A stretch of 14,408 nucleotides of DNA from Candidatus Zipacnadia bacterium (GTDB lineage: Bacteria; Armatimonadota; Zipacnadia; Zipacnadales; Zipacnadaceae). Below are positions 5,780 through 14,117 of this stretch, in pieces. How positions within the stretch are numbered: the stretch's first letter is position 1; each line of letters starts with the position of its first letter. The DNA lies in the NCBI GenBank assembly GCA_029821455.1, contig JALGTI010000044.1, positions 1 through 14,408 of the forward strand, in the 5' to 3' direction. The notes under the pieces were generated by a model that was given only the letters and a program-made list of their open reading frames with translations, did not search any database and was not told where the DNA came from. The position numbers and the translations under genes are program-made.

Positions 5780-8700
5780 TTAGCGAACGCCCGCATTCAG
5801 GAGCCCGTAGTGAGCGGTCGGCCCCCAGTTCCCCGCCCCATCCTGGGCGCGGATGTGGAAGTACCAGATGCCCTTGCCCAAGGCCGGCAGGGCGGTCTTC
5901 TGTTCGTTTGTCTCGGCCACTTCGTCAGGCTCCGTGTCTCCGTACTGGTCCCAACTGTAGCTGTAGCCGACGATCCCCGTGGTGTCGGTGGCAGACCAGC
6001 TCAAGGCTGGCGCCCGGCTGCCAACACGGCCGATAATGAAGTTGTCGAAGTGAGCCACGGCGCCGGCCGGATTGTCCATACGATTGCGGTCACTGAATAT
6101 TATCTGCTGGACCACCAGGCTGCCGCGTCTCTGCTGCTTGCGCAGCAACGGAACCAGGTCAATGGACGCATGGTGCCACTTATCATCGGCAGCAATGCCA
6201 GCAAAACGCCCGATTGAGCCGCTCGGTGCATCGGTGAAAGCCACGGCATGCCATTCGCCGCTGATTTGCACCATCAAATCGAGCTTCGTCTGGGACGGAA
6301 TCCGGTAGTCAAAGGCGATCACCGGATACTTGTCCGCCGCATACGGCTTGGTGCAGACGAAGGCCTGCATATGCCCCCCCTTACGCTGTTGCGTCAGCTT
6401 GACGCTGGTTGTCCCGCTGGCCGCTGTCGTGTAGTCCAACTCGACCTGCGCCCCGGCTCCGCCATTGCGATTGGCCCACATGCCCAGTGAGCCATCATCA
6501 AACGTATTGGTGACGAAGCTCGGATGCGTGCTGGACTCGACTGTCGCGATAGTCGGCCCGGTCGTGTCGCGCGAATAGTCCATCCGCCAACTCCAGCGCG
6601 CAAGCTCACGCACGGCGTTGCCGCTGAAGTCGGCGGCGGCCTTCAGCTCTACCGCAACCTCGTGGCCATCTGCAAATACTACCGGCTTCGGCGACACCCA
6701 TTCGCAGTTCCAGGTGAGCTTGTTAGTCGAAGAATCATATACCAGGCCCGGATTATTGGCGCGGTAGTCAACACCATCAACACTGAGCACGATGCTGCGC
6801 GGATCAATGCCTGAGCCGACATCGCTTAGAGCCAGCATCACCCTCGACGTGGCGGCCGCGGAGTCCGCCGGCGGACCCAGAGGGCTGGCCTGTGGCGATT
6901 CGGCGTCAATCAGCAGCCGCTTATGGGCCGGCGGGCTCCAGTTACCGGCCCCGTCGCGTGCACTTAAGTGCAGCCACCCGTCCAGGCTGCCCGGCGCTTT
7001 CAGATCAATGATCGGCTCCGGGGCCATCATTGGCTGCGATGGCGTGGTATCAGGCCGCGTGTCAAGCTCCCACCTGACGCCATCCACCCCGCTTATGTCG
7101 GCCACCTTCCAGGCGATCTTGAGCGGCTCAATCCCGCTGTTGACCGGTAGGATCTGGAAGTTGTCCAGGTAGTAGGTCTGCCCCTCATGGTTGGTACAGG
7201 GGGGCCAGTCCGCCAACACGAACTGGGTCACCACGTAATTGGGAGCGCTGGGGTCGTCCTTGCGCAGCATCTCATACAGGTCGAATTCGGTATGATGCCA
7301 TTGTCCATCGGACTGCACGCCTGCCACCTTTCCCATATAGCCCAGACTGTTCTCCACATCGGCGAACTTGATGGCCTTCCAGTCACCATTGACAAACACG
7401 GCAAAGTCGGCACGCAGCCGTTCGTTGCACCTATAATCAAACCTAACTAGTCTGTGGACCCCGGCATCGAAGGCCTCACGGCGAATGTGAATTCCAAAGC
7501 GCCCGTTTTGTGTCGGGTTATAGACCTTCAGGCAGCGGCCGGGCCGCTCTGGCCCCGCCGCCACCAGGCTGAGCGCCGCTGAGTCCTCGCCTCCGTAGCT
7601 GCCAAATTGGCCCCAATCGTTCTCGAACGTCTCATCACATAACGGTGCCTTGCCAGCGACTACGTATGGCGCCGGTGGAGCTATTGTGTCATGCGCGGGG
7701 TCGGCATACCATACCCACCTAGTCTCCTGAGGCATCTGGTTGCCTGCCCGGTCGCGTAACGCGGCCAATCGCACAGCCACGCTCGAACGCGCATGCACCA
7801 CAATTCCCGCCTTGGCCGGGCTGACCAGCAAAGTCTGTGTATCAGGGTCATAGCTAAGAGCCAGGTCATCGAGCCCCAAAGCCTTATCCTCAACGGTCAC
7901 CTGCAGGCTGCTCAGGTCAAGGCCACTGCCCCCCGGATCGACCAACGCCACGACGATAGGCGCATCCCCCAATTCATCACCCGGCTGCGGTGAGACCGAG
8001 GCCACCTGTGGGGGCTCCGTGTCCACGCACGCACGGAAGTGCACAGGCGCCTGCCAGCCGTTTGCTTCCGTTTTCGGGCGCACATGGATATACCATTCGC
8101 CTGTCCCGTCCAGCTCAAGCTGCTGAGGCAGACCACCCTGTGTTTGTGGTGGAGGGACAGTCAGTGGGTCCCGATCTACCACATAGCTGAGCTCCGCCAG
8201 ATGGACGCCGCTGGCAACCTCGGCAGCCAGCTTGACGGTGCTGCCGCCTGCATTGTCCAGTGTAATGTTGTCGAGGCAGTAAGTGCTGTCAGCCTGATTG
8301 CCGCCAAAGCCACACTGCAGGTAGTCAGCCGGATTCATATTGCCAATGTAGAGGTCCTCGGCTAGATACTTCTCTTGCCCGGGAGTGATCAACTGCAGGT
8401 GGCCTAGCAAGTCAAATTCTGCGTGATGCCATTGTCCATCCGCCTGCACGTTCTGTATCTTCCCGAGAAGCTGACACAGCGGTGCAGGGTCGTCCCGGCC
8501 TGCGAACACAATCTCGTAGGTGACACCACCAGCCTTCAGGTAGAAGTTGACCTTGACATCAGGCCCTGCGCGATAGTCAAAACTCAAGCGCGGATAGCGT
8601 GTCAGGTCGAACTTCTCAGGAACCAAGGTAGCGGCAAAGGTGCCGCCGGTCTTGGCGTTAATCAGCTTCAGACAATGGCCCTGGCCGCTAGGACCGCCTT

Positions 8701-10018
8701 CAGCGATGGTGAGCGTTGCACCTACCTCGCCACCCCGGTTCCGGCAGGTGCCCAGATCGTTTTCAAAGTCGAAGCGTTTGCTGGGATGAGTGGCCGACGT
8801 CAGCTTGATGGCAGCAGGGGCTACCTCAGTGACCGGTGAAATCGCGCCCGCTTGCCCTGCCATCGGGCTGCGTGCGGTCCTCTCGCGGGCGAAGTATATT
8901 TTGAGCCGCGAGCAGAGGATGCCGTTATCGAAGGTCCACAGGGCAATACGCCCGCCATCCAGTGGCGCAGGATCGTTGGCTTCCAGTATGAGTTGATTGT
9001 CCAGATAGAACTCCAGATGGCCGCCGATTTTGCGCACGCGCACTCCCCACCACTTGCGGTGCCATTCGTAGGTACTAGGAAAGCCGTCCTCAAAGATGGG
9101 CAGCACGGCCTCGTCGGCCTGCGTTCTGGCCAGTATCTGATTGCCCTTTCTAATGGCGCTGTAGGTGTTGTTCTCGGCCCCCAGCATAAAGGTGTAGCCG
9201 CTGGCGAAGTTGGCCCCGTCTCCGCAGATAGTAACATTGATGTCATTGGGATGTTTGTACCCGTGATTGCCTCCCAGACCCATCTTGAAGCAGGCATAGA
9301 CTTCGACATCAATGTCGCCCTCGAATTCGCGTTTGCTCCAGATGGCTGCCGGCCCATCCTTGCTGTAGCCACCGTACCACGACCACTCCGGCTGACAGGT
9401 CCAGCGATTCGTGGACTCCCACACACCGGTGGTGGGCACCCAGTCGGTGGGCGCGCTGCTGAAGGTATAGTCATAGACGTGGTGCGAATAGACATCCACC
9501 GTGCCTGGATCTACAGACAAGCCTCCCGTGTCAATAGCTACCCGTCCGCCTATCACCGCCCGCTTAATATCGGTCAATCCGGTGTCAGCGGTTGGCGGCA
9601 CTCCTGGTGTTTCCAGCTCTGCCAGCAGTTCCGCGCCGGCCTTGTGACGCGGGGCCCTCTCCAGTAACAGTTCCAGTTCCTCGCGTGCCTTGTTGAGCCA
9701 TCCCAGGTCCCGGTAAGCTAGCGCCAGCAAATAGCGGCTGTCGTGGGAGTCGGGCTTGCGCTCGAGGATGAACTCAAGCTGCGTAGTAGCCCCTTGAGCG
9801 TCGCCGGCCCCTACCAGCGCTCGTGCCAGCCAATAGCGCACACCCAGCTCATCGGGATGCTCCTGTACGTACGGCTCAAGAAGAGCCACCGCCTCAGCAT
9901 AGCGTTCCGCCTTGATAAGGGCGGTGGCCTCCTTGACAGGCGCGGCCAGGGCACTACCGGCCCACAAGAGCTCACTGATAACGAAAATAGCCACAATGTG
10001 TTTGTGCAATCGTATCAC
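5780..10018 (-). CDS. Large secreted modular protein: TPRs, concanavalin-like domain, three carbohydrate-binding-like modules
   Basis: This 1412-residue exported protein starts at GTG 10018 with a signal peptide (hydrophobic 8-25, ending SALA-A). Residues 27-125 form three TPRs (AERYAEAVALLEPY, GDAQGATTQLEFIL and LNKAREELELLL mark the helices). Residues about 180-378 look like a concanavalin/LamG or DUF1080-type beta sandwich (W-rich start, EFYLDNQLI, GGRIALWTFDNGI). Then comes a module repeated three times: a CBM-like domain (about 411-590, 791-958, 1166-1331), a short domain ending in GAGNW-like motifs, and an Ig-like domain (about 666-783 and 1038-1160). The last copy lacks the Ig part and the protein stops at residue 1412. 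No catalytic motif, sortase signal, PEP-CTERM or membrane anchor is visible. It begins 21 bp after the 699-aa gene, so the two are probably co-transcribed, although its ribosome site (AGG, about 11 nt away) is weak. Likely a periplasmic or surface glycan-binding scaffold; the substrate is unknown. Confidence 0.9.
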   Translation of the reverse strand: MIRLHKHIVAIFVISELLWAGSALAAPVKEATALIKAERYAEAVALLEPYVQEHPDELGVRYWLARALVGAGDAQGATTQLEFILERKPDSHDSRYLLALAYRDLGWLNKAREELELLLERAPRHKAGAELLAELETPGVPPTADTGLTDIKRAVIGGRVAIDTGGLSVDPGTVDVYSHHVYDYTFSSAPTDWVPTTGVWESTNRWTCQPEWSWYGGYSKDGPAAIWSKREFEGDIDVEVYACFKMGLGGNHGYKHPNDINVTICGDGANFASGYTFMLGAENNTYSAIRKGNQILARTQADEAVLPIFEDGFPSTYEWHRKWWGVRVRKIGGHLEFYLDNQLILEANDPAPLDGGRIALWTFDNGILCSRLKIYFARERTARSPMAGQAGAISPVTEVAPAAIKLTSATHPSKRFDFENDLGTCRNRGGEVGATLTIAEGGPSGQGHCLKLINAKTGGTFAATLVPEKFDLTRYPRLSFDYRAGPDVKVNFYLKAGGVTYEIVFAGRDDPAPLCQLLGKIQNVQADGQWHHAEFDLLGHLQLITPGQEKYLAEDLYIGNMNPADYLQCGFGGNQADSTYCLDNITLDNAGGSTVKLAAEVASGVHLAELSYVVDRDPLTVPPPQTQGGLPQQLELDGTGEWYIHVRPKTEANGWQAPVHFRACVDTEPPQVASVSPQPGDELGDAPIVVALVDPGGSGLDLSSLQVTVEDKALGLDDLALSYDPDTQTLLVSPAKAGIVVHARSSVAVRLAALRDRAGNQMPQETRWVWYADPAHDTIAPPAPYVVAGKAPLCDETFENDWGQFGSYGGEDSAALSLVAAGPERPGRCLKVYNPTQNGRFGIHIRREAFDAGVHRLVRFDYRCNERLRADFAVFVNGDWKAIKFADVENSLGYMGKVAGVQSDGQWHHTEFDLYEMLRKDDPSAPNYVVTQFVLADWPPCTNHEGQTYYLDNFQILPVNSGIEPLKIAWKVADISGVDGVRWELDTRPDTTPSQPMMAPEPIIDLKAPGSLDGWLHLSARDGAGNWSPPAHKRLLIDAESPQASPLGPPADSAAATSRVMLALSDVGSGIDPRSIVLSVDGVDYRANNPGLVYDSSTNKLTWNCEWVSPKPVVFADGHEVAVELKAAADFSGNAVRELARWSWRMDYSRDTTGPTIATVESSTHPSFVTNTFDDGSLGMWANRNGGAGAQVELDYTTAASGTTSVKLTQQRKGGHMQAFVCTKPYAADKYPVIAFDYRIPSQTKLDLMVQISGEWHAVAFTDAPSGSIGRFAGIAADDKWHHASIDLVPLLRKQQRRGSLVVQQIIFSDRNRMDNPAGAVAHFDNFIIGRVGSRAPALSWSATDTTGIVGYSYSWDQYGDTEPDEVAETNEQKTALPALGKGIWYFHIRAQDGAGNWGPTAHYGLLNAGVR
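5783..8788 (-). repeat. Three tandem ~375-residue modules inside the 1412-aa protein
   Basis: Copy 1 is nt 8788-7649, copy 2 is 7648-6524, and partial copy 3 is 6523-5783. Each opens with a Phe-(D/E) entry (FDFENDLG, TFENDWG, TFDDGSLG). Each carries FDYR and then (D)GQWHH.(E)FDL or KWHHASIDL, and ends the CBM-like part with LDN or FDN plus a beta strand. Copies 1 and 2 share a 17-nt identical stretch for DGQWHH (8424-8440 and 7293-7309). Protein similarity between copies is clear but diverged, so the duplication is old. Confidence 0.85.
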
Positions 10019-10039
10019 ACTATCACAGACCTGTCCCGC

Positions 10040-12139
10040 CTAAGACTCATACTCGATGGTAACCTGACCGTCAACAGTAGCGATTATGAAGCGTCCCTTA
10101 CGCTCGAAGCTGATGGGACACGGATCGCTCCGCGCCTCGGCTGTTGCGCTAGCGACCTCTTCCTCACCGTGCATCAGGGCCACTCGCAAGTCCTTGGAAC
10201 CTTTTGCCGCTGTAACCAACAGGGCGAAGCCCGAAGCAGGCGTCTTCGGATCGCCTTCGATGATTGTCTTGACCGTCCCGCTCTTGCTGCCTACGTCAGA
10301 CAGTTCGAAGCGCACGCACTTGTCGCCCCAGTAATCGCCCTTGGACCACCAGACATTGCTTCCCTCCGGCGGTGTCACCCAGGGCGCTTTGGTGGAGGCC
10401 CATTCGCTCATCTCCCAGTGCGTTTTCGCATCAGCGAACTCCTTGAGCACTCGCGCCACCCGCTTGGGCGGCAGCATAATAACGCGAGCGTCGTCAAAAG
10501 CCGCCTGCGCGCCCTGCGAGTAGAGGCCAACAGTACCCCCACTCACATCGCCACAGACAGCTTCGGCTGCAATCTGGCCGTCCAGGCTGCACGTTATCAG
10601 CCCGTCGGCCAGCCACACCTGGGCGCGGCGGCTGGCCGCCTTGGGCTTTGCCAGGGGCTTGTCGGCGATGACGCCGGGCCCCTCCGGCGTCACAATCACA
10701 ATCTGCGCCCGGCCGGCATAGTCCTGCTTGCTGCCTTTATCCGCCCACCGAAAGATGTAATACTGATTCACTCCCTGGTAGCCAACCACCAGGCCGGCGC
10801 TGCCTCCCTTGGCCTTGACGGTGGCTCCGAAGGCATACCGCTTCCAGCTCGGACACCCGGCCGCCGCAATGCTCTCCTGACCGGTGGCCGCGCGCATGGC
10901 GCCATTGGCAACGCGCCATCTGCCCCGCATCACACGCCACCTGCCCGGCACCGCCTGCGCGAAGGTATCAGCCAGCAAATCGAAGCCAGCTAGCTCTGTA
11001 TCATCAAAAAAGACACCGGCCGCGCCTTCGGCCAGCAGACCGACCAGCCCCTGACCAAACTCATCAATCTGCTCGCTGAACATCAGCACGTCGTCAAGAT
11101 AGCACTGTACCAGCCCTGCGCAGGCGTTGACGCGCAACTGATACCACCGCTGTGTAATGTATCCGCCCGCCACGGAACGCCGCACCGATTCGTGTCCATC
11201 CTTGACCGCGATGAGGCTGAGGCTATCAGCGTCCGGCGCTGTGCTCAGTTTAGGCGTCCAACGGATGGCGGCATAGTTCTGGGGATCGTGATAGTAGAAG
11301 ACAAGGCCGCAGGCGCCCATTCCAGCGGGCCGCATTGCCGCCTGGAAGCTGTATTCGTCCCAGCACCAGAAGCCGTTAACAGTCAGCGCGCGGCCGTCCT
11401 GAGCTTTGCCGAAGTAGCTAAAGGCGTTCGCCGATTTTGGGGCCTGCATTGAGCCGGCCTGGGCATCAACCCGCAGGCTCTGCTGACGCCACTGGCCCTG
11501 CACATTCTCCCAGGTGCTTTCGCCAGCGCTATCCCACATGAAATCATCGGAAAAGAACATGTCGCCCAGTTCCTGCAGGTAGATGTCCGTTATCTCACAC
11601 CCGCCTACCGCCTGATAGCCGATGCCGGGGCCAGTCTGCTGGAAGTCATAGCCCCTGCAGACCACCTCCGTGCCCACAATGAGGGCCAGTCGCCACTCCG
11701 CCCGCCTTACGGTGAAGGGTATCGTTACGCTCCCATTCTCTTCTTCGCCCTCAAGCACTGACGCCCAATCCACTTCTCCCAGCAGGCCAATGGGAGCGCG
11801 GCCTCCGTCCACGATCGCAAAGAACTGAGCTCTGTCCTCAGCGACTTCCAACAGCAGATACTCGCCGGTTTGCGGGTCGTAGTTGAGCACGAAGCGCAAT
11901 TCCACTTCGGCTGGCTCATTGATGGTAAGCTCCCCACCAATGACAAACGGCCCGCGAACTCGCTCCTCCAGCATCTCATAGCCCTCTGGCCCGTGCACGG
12001 CCTCCGCCTGCGGCACCTCTTGGGGCGCGGGTTGCGCCCAGGCAAGTCCGGCCAGCAGGCAGCCACAAAGCGCTGTCGCTATGGTCAGCAGCAACAGCGC
12101 AACAGTGCGGACCCCAGGGCACACAAACTTACCAGCCAT
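10040..12139 (-). CDS. Secreted protein with tandem LamG/DUF1080-like beta-sandwich domains
   Basis: This 699-residue protein has a long signal peptide (hydrophobic 12-33, likely cut after AWA at 35). Four beta-sandwich segments can be traced: about 60-190, 195-386, 388-558 and 562-699. The middle two are clear duplicates, each with W..(V/M).G.WR near the start, an RW pair after a Y-rich strand (QNYAAIRW and YYIFRWADKG), a strand reading L..CYLDD or ITCSLDG, and a closing GLVGLL / GTVGLY followed by (F)FDD. This is the pattern of LamG or 3-keto-disaccharide hydrolase (DUF1080)-type folds. I see no catalytic acid motif that would justify calling it a hydrolase. Start ATG 12139 lies 6 bp after the stop of the preceding gene, whose end supplies a GGAGGAG about 12 nt upstream, implying translational proximity in one operon. 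Likely extracytoplasmic glycan binding; the ligand is unknown. Confidence 0.88.
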   Translation of the reverse strand: MAGKFVCPGVRTVALLLLTIATALCGCLLAGLAWAQPAPQEVPQAEAVHGPEGYEMLEERVRGPFVIGGELTINEPAEVELRFVLNYDPQTGEYLLLEVAEDRAQFFAIVDGGRAPIGLLGEVDWASVLEGEEENGSVTIPFTVRRAEWRLALIVGTEVVCRGYDFQQTGPGIGYQAVGGCEITDIYLQELGDMFFSDDFMWDSAGESTWENVQGQWRQQSLRVDAQAGSMQAPKSANAFSYFGKAQDGRALTVNGFWCWDEYSFQAAMRPAGMGACGLVFYYHDPQNYAAIRWTPKLSTAPDADSLSLIAVKDGHESVRRSVAGGYITQRWYQLRVNACAGLVQCYLDDVLMFSEQIDEFGQGLVGLLAEGAAGVFFDDTELAGFDLLADTFAQAVPGRWRVMRGRWRVANGAMRAATGQESIAAAGCPSWKRYAFGATVKAKGGSAGLVVGYQGVNQYYIFRWADKGSKQDYAGRAQIVIVTPEGPGVIADKPLAKPKAASRRAQVWLADGLITCSLDGQIAAEAVCGDVSGGTVGLYSQGAQAAFDDARVIMLPPKRVARVLKEFADAKTHWEMSEWASTKAPWVTPPEGSNVWWSKGDYWGDKCVRFELSDVGSKSGTVKTIIEGDPKTPASGFALLVTAAKGSKDLRVALMHGEEEVASATAEARSDPCPISFERKGRFIIATVDGQVTIEYES
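10466..11557 (-). repeat. Duplicated LamG-like domains inside the 699-aa protein
   Basis: Residues 195-386 (nt 11557-10982) and 388-558 (nt 10978-10466) align along their length. Each opens with a DDF or DTF entry, then W-x-V-x-G-x-W-R-like, then an aromatic strand ending in RW, an LDD or LDG turn, and a terminal FDD. The match is visible at protein level only. Confidence 0.75.
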
Positions 12140-12145
12140 TCTGCG

Positions 12146-12730
12146 CTATTGCTCCTCCTCTGCTGGCCGCCATACGTAGCTGGAGGTCTCACTGTACTTC
12201 CTGGTCGGTCGCCAGCGATTGGAAGGTGTGCGGGTCAGGAGGAATTGATCCAGCTTCGCCCCGTCCTCCCGATTCTGAAACCGCATCAGATGATAGCCCT
12301 CGGTCAATTGGTAACTACGGCCCTTGACCCAATGCCATTTCTGAAGGGTGGAGTCAGTGATCTGCGGAGGGGTATCAACATCCAGCTTGTCCACCATCAC
12401 AAAGAAAGAGTTGCCACAGTCATCCCACCAATGGCATCTGGCCCATAGATACCACTTTCCGGCGGTGGGGATATAGACCTTGTAGGTGGCGCTGCCCTCG
12501 TCGCTGGGGCCAGACTCATCCACTCCGTGAGGACGCAACAGGGGGATATGCACGTAGGCGCCGTTGGAGGCTACTTGACTGGTCGCCTCGGCCATCGAGG
12601 CCTTCAGCCAGGCATAGTGCTCGCCCTCCACAACTATCCTGCTGGGCGCAGCAACCAATTGCGTGACCGCGATAGCGCTGCCAACCAAGAGCGCCACAGT
12701 GATTGTCATATAGCGAGCCATCCGGTGCAT
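12146..12730 (-). CDS. Small secreted CBM6/35-like carbohydrate-binding protein
   Basis: This 194-residue protein has a signal peptide (hydrophobic 9-28, ending VAA). It is followed by one compact beta-sandwich domain (about 31-166). Typical CBM6/35/malectin-like features are the opening strand IVVEGEHY (32-39), a GSATYKVYIPTAGKWYLWAR stretch (79-98) like the Y-x-v-x-v-p-x-a-G-x-Y core of these families, WHWVKG (132-137), and a closing EGYHLMRF...LDQFLLT (144-166) that gives the final two strands. Two Trp residues at 101-102 and a Cys pair (99 and 105) may shape the binding face. The short tail is Arg/Trp-rich with an acidic end. There is no catalytic domain. Start ATG 12730 has AGGAG 9-10 nt upstream. 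It lies 94 bp after the polymerase-like gene and 6 bp before the 699-aa gene. Glycan binding is inferred from the fold pattern only. Confidence 0.87.
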   Translation of the reverse strand: MHRMARYMTITVALLVGSAIAVTQLVAAPSRIVVEGEHYAWLKASMAEATSQVASNGAYVHIPLLRPHGVDESGPSDEGSATYKVYIPTAGKWYLWARCHWWDDCGNSFFVMVDKLDVDTPPQITDSTLQKWHWVKGRSYQLTEGYHLMRFQNREDGAKLDQFLLTRTPSNRWRPTRKYSETSSYVWRPAEEEQ

Positions 12731-12824
12731 AGCATCAGACTCCTCTTATCTGGAGCTTGTATGATTCGACAAGCAAGCAGGGGCTTTCGTTCCACTTACT
12801 GCTGCAAATGGCCTGCAGGGACAT

Positions 12825-14117
12825 CTACTGGCTGTCGGCGCCCACCTCTTCAGATGCAAGTCCACGCCGTGCGATTCCCTCAATCATCGCTAACAGCAGG
12901 ATCAAGACCAGCGCGCTTCCTCTGACGAGAAGGCTGGTGAAGAAGTTCGTGGCGATGATCGTCCCCATCGCGGGCACCAGGCCGATCGCCAGCCCCCGGC
13001 CCCAGTCATCCTCTGCCCGCAGCCATAGCACACTGGCCAGGCGCCAGAAGTGAGCCAACCACGCCGCCAGGCAGACCAGCCCGGCAAAACCCAGCGAGCC
13101 GCCAATAACCAGATACAGGTTATTGGTGTCCGCCTCGATCTTTTGATCCTTCTCGGCGGGCAGGTTCTCGTAGTACTGGCCGATGTTGGCCTGATAGTTC
13201 CCTGCTCCCACTCCCAGCACGAAATTGCCGCCATCAGCCATCATTCGCAGCGCCGGGCCCCACTCCAGCCAGCGCTTCTCCACCACAGGCACCTCGCCCT
13301 CGCCAGTGTCGAAGCTGCGCCCCTCGACATAAGGCTGAGACAACTCCACGACCGCCGCGTCGTAATTCCGCACGAACACGACCGGCATCAGAGCGGTAAA
13401 GGCTACGACCAAGACAAAGGTTATCGCAGCGGCCGACTTGCTTCGCATGGCGCCCACGGCCAGCAGGCAGACCAGTGTCACCCAGATTATCGGCCCTGAC
13501 AGCATCGTGATTACGCCCAGCATGACCGCGCCTACCAGCCAGACCTGCCGCCCGATACCTCTCAGATTCAGCCCCACACCCAGCATCACCGGCAACACCA
13601 TCGCCAGGTATGCGCTGTAGACATTGCGGTTCCCAAAACTGGCTTTCACCGCCATTGGATCGTGCGCCGTGAGGTACTCATACGCACCCCACAGCACGAT
13701 GACGGTGGTTACACCCGCCAGGACATGGAAGGCCCCCAGCAGCCTGGAGCGATCCCGCAATACATCGAAGAACAGGATGAACGCGACTAACAGGTACAGG
13801 CCAAGTTGAGCGGTTTCGACAACAGCAGCTTTGAGATCGGCAGCCTGACCGATTGACAGCGCGGCGACGACCACGAGCGCGATGGCCGGCAGCGGCAACC
13901 ATCTCAACTGACCGAGCCTACGCCGGAGAAGCGCGTCAATAAGCCAGCCCAGTCCTAATAGGGCGGCCAGCACATCCGCCGGGGTTACGAAGGGACCGTA
14001 ACGGGGGTGAAAAGCGTACGCCAGTTGCGAGGGGGCAATAGCAATCAACACCAGGGTGGCTGGATACAGCCACTCGGCCGGGCCGTTATCGCTCGGAGGG
14101 CGAGGCGGCGCGTTCAC
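12825..14117 (-). CDS. O-antigen ligase/polymerase-like integral membrane protein (Wzy_C family)
   Basis: The 430-residue protein has roughly 11-12 hydrophobic segments (about 17-36, 47-62, 74-92, 101-120, 126-149, 165-185, two in 191-225, 229-250, 333-357, 374-398, 399-415) and one large hydrophilic loop at about 251-331. This is the topology of O-antigen ligases (WaaL), Wzy polymerases and PglL/PilO oligosaccharyltransferases, which move lipid-linked glycans on the outer face of the inner membrane. Supporting motifs are FGNRNVYSAYL (161-171), then R282-x5-P-x2-R, FVLGVGAGNY (299-308), and NNLYL (332-336) followed by GSLG. In many family members the latter site reads HNxYL; here the His is Asn. 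The start is GTG 14117, overlapping the preceding gene by 4 bases (GTGA), so translation is probably coupled. Acceptor and glycan cannot be told from sequence. Confidence 0.88.
   Translation of the reverse strand: MNAPPRPPSDNGPAEWLYPATLVLIAIAPSQLAYAFHPRYGPFVTPADVLAALLGLGWLIDALLRRRLGQLRWLPLPAIALVVVAALSIGQAADLKAAVVETAQLGLYLLVAFILFFDVLRDRSRLLGAFHVLAGVTTVIVLWGAYEYLTAHDPMAVKASFGNRNVYSAYLAMVLPVMLGVGLNLRGIGRQVWLVGAVMLGVITMLSGPIIWVTLVCLLAVGAMRSKSAAAITFVLVVAFTALMPVVFVRNYDAAVVELSQPYVEGRSFDTGEGEVPVVEKRWLEWGPALRMMADGGNFVLGVGAGNYQANIGQYYENLPAEKDQKIEADTNNLYLVIGGSLGFAGLVCLAAWLAHFWRLASVLWLRAEDDWGRGLAIGLVPAMGTIIATNFFTSLLVRGSALVLILLLAMIEGIARRGLASEEVGADSQ

Noticed and set aside
8852..9667. 271-codon + strand frame
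   Set aside because: It is a shadow of the concanavalin-like region of the 1412-aa gene, with no ribosome site or recognised motif.
9743..10993. 416-codon open frame on the + strand
   Set aside because: It lies antisense to two secreted-protein genes, spans their junction and lacks any family motif. The - strand frames have signal peptides and domains.
5780..12730. Glycoside hydrolase or peptidase domains in the secreted proteins
   Set aside because: I looked for catalytic signatures and found only beta-sandwich, TPR and Ig-like patterns.
12731..12824. Promoter or terminator between the ligase-like gene and the small CBM gene
   Set aside because: Only a weak TTGTCG/GATAAG pair, placed almost on the ribosome site, and no hairpin with a T-run; too poor to annotate.
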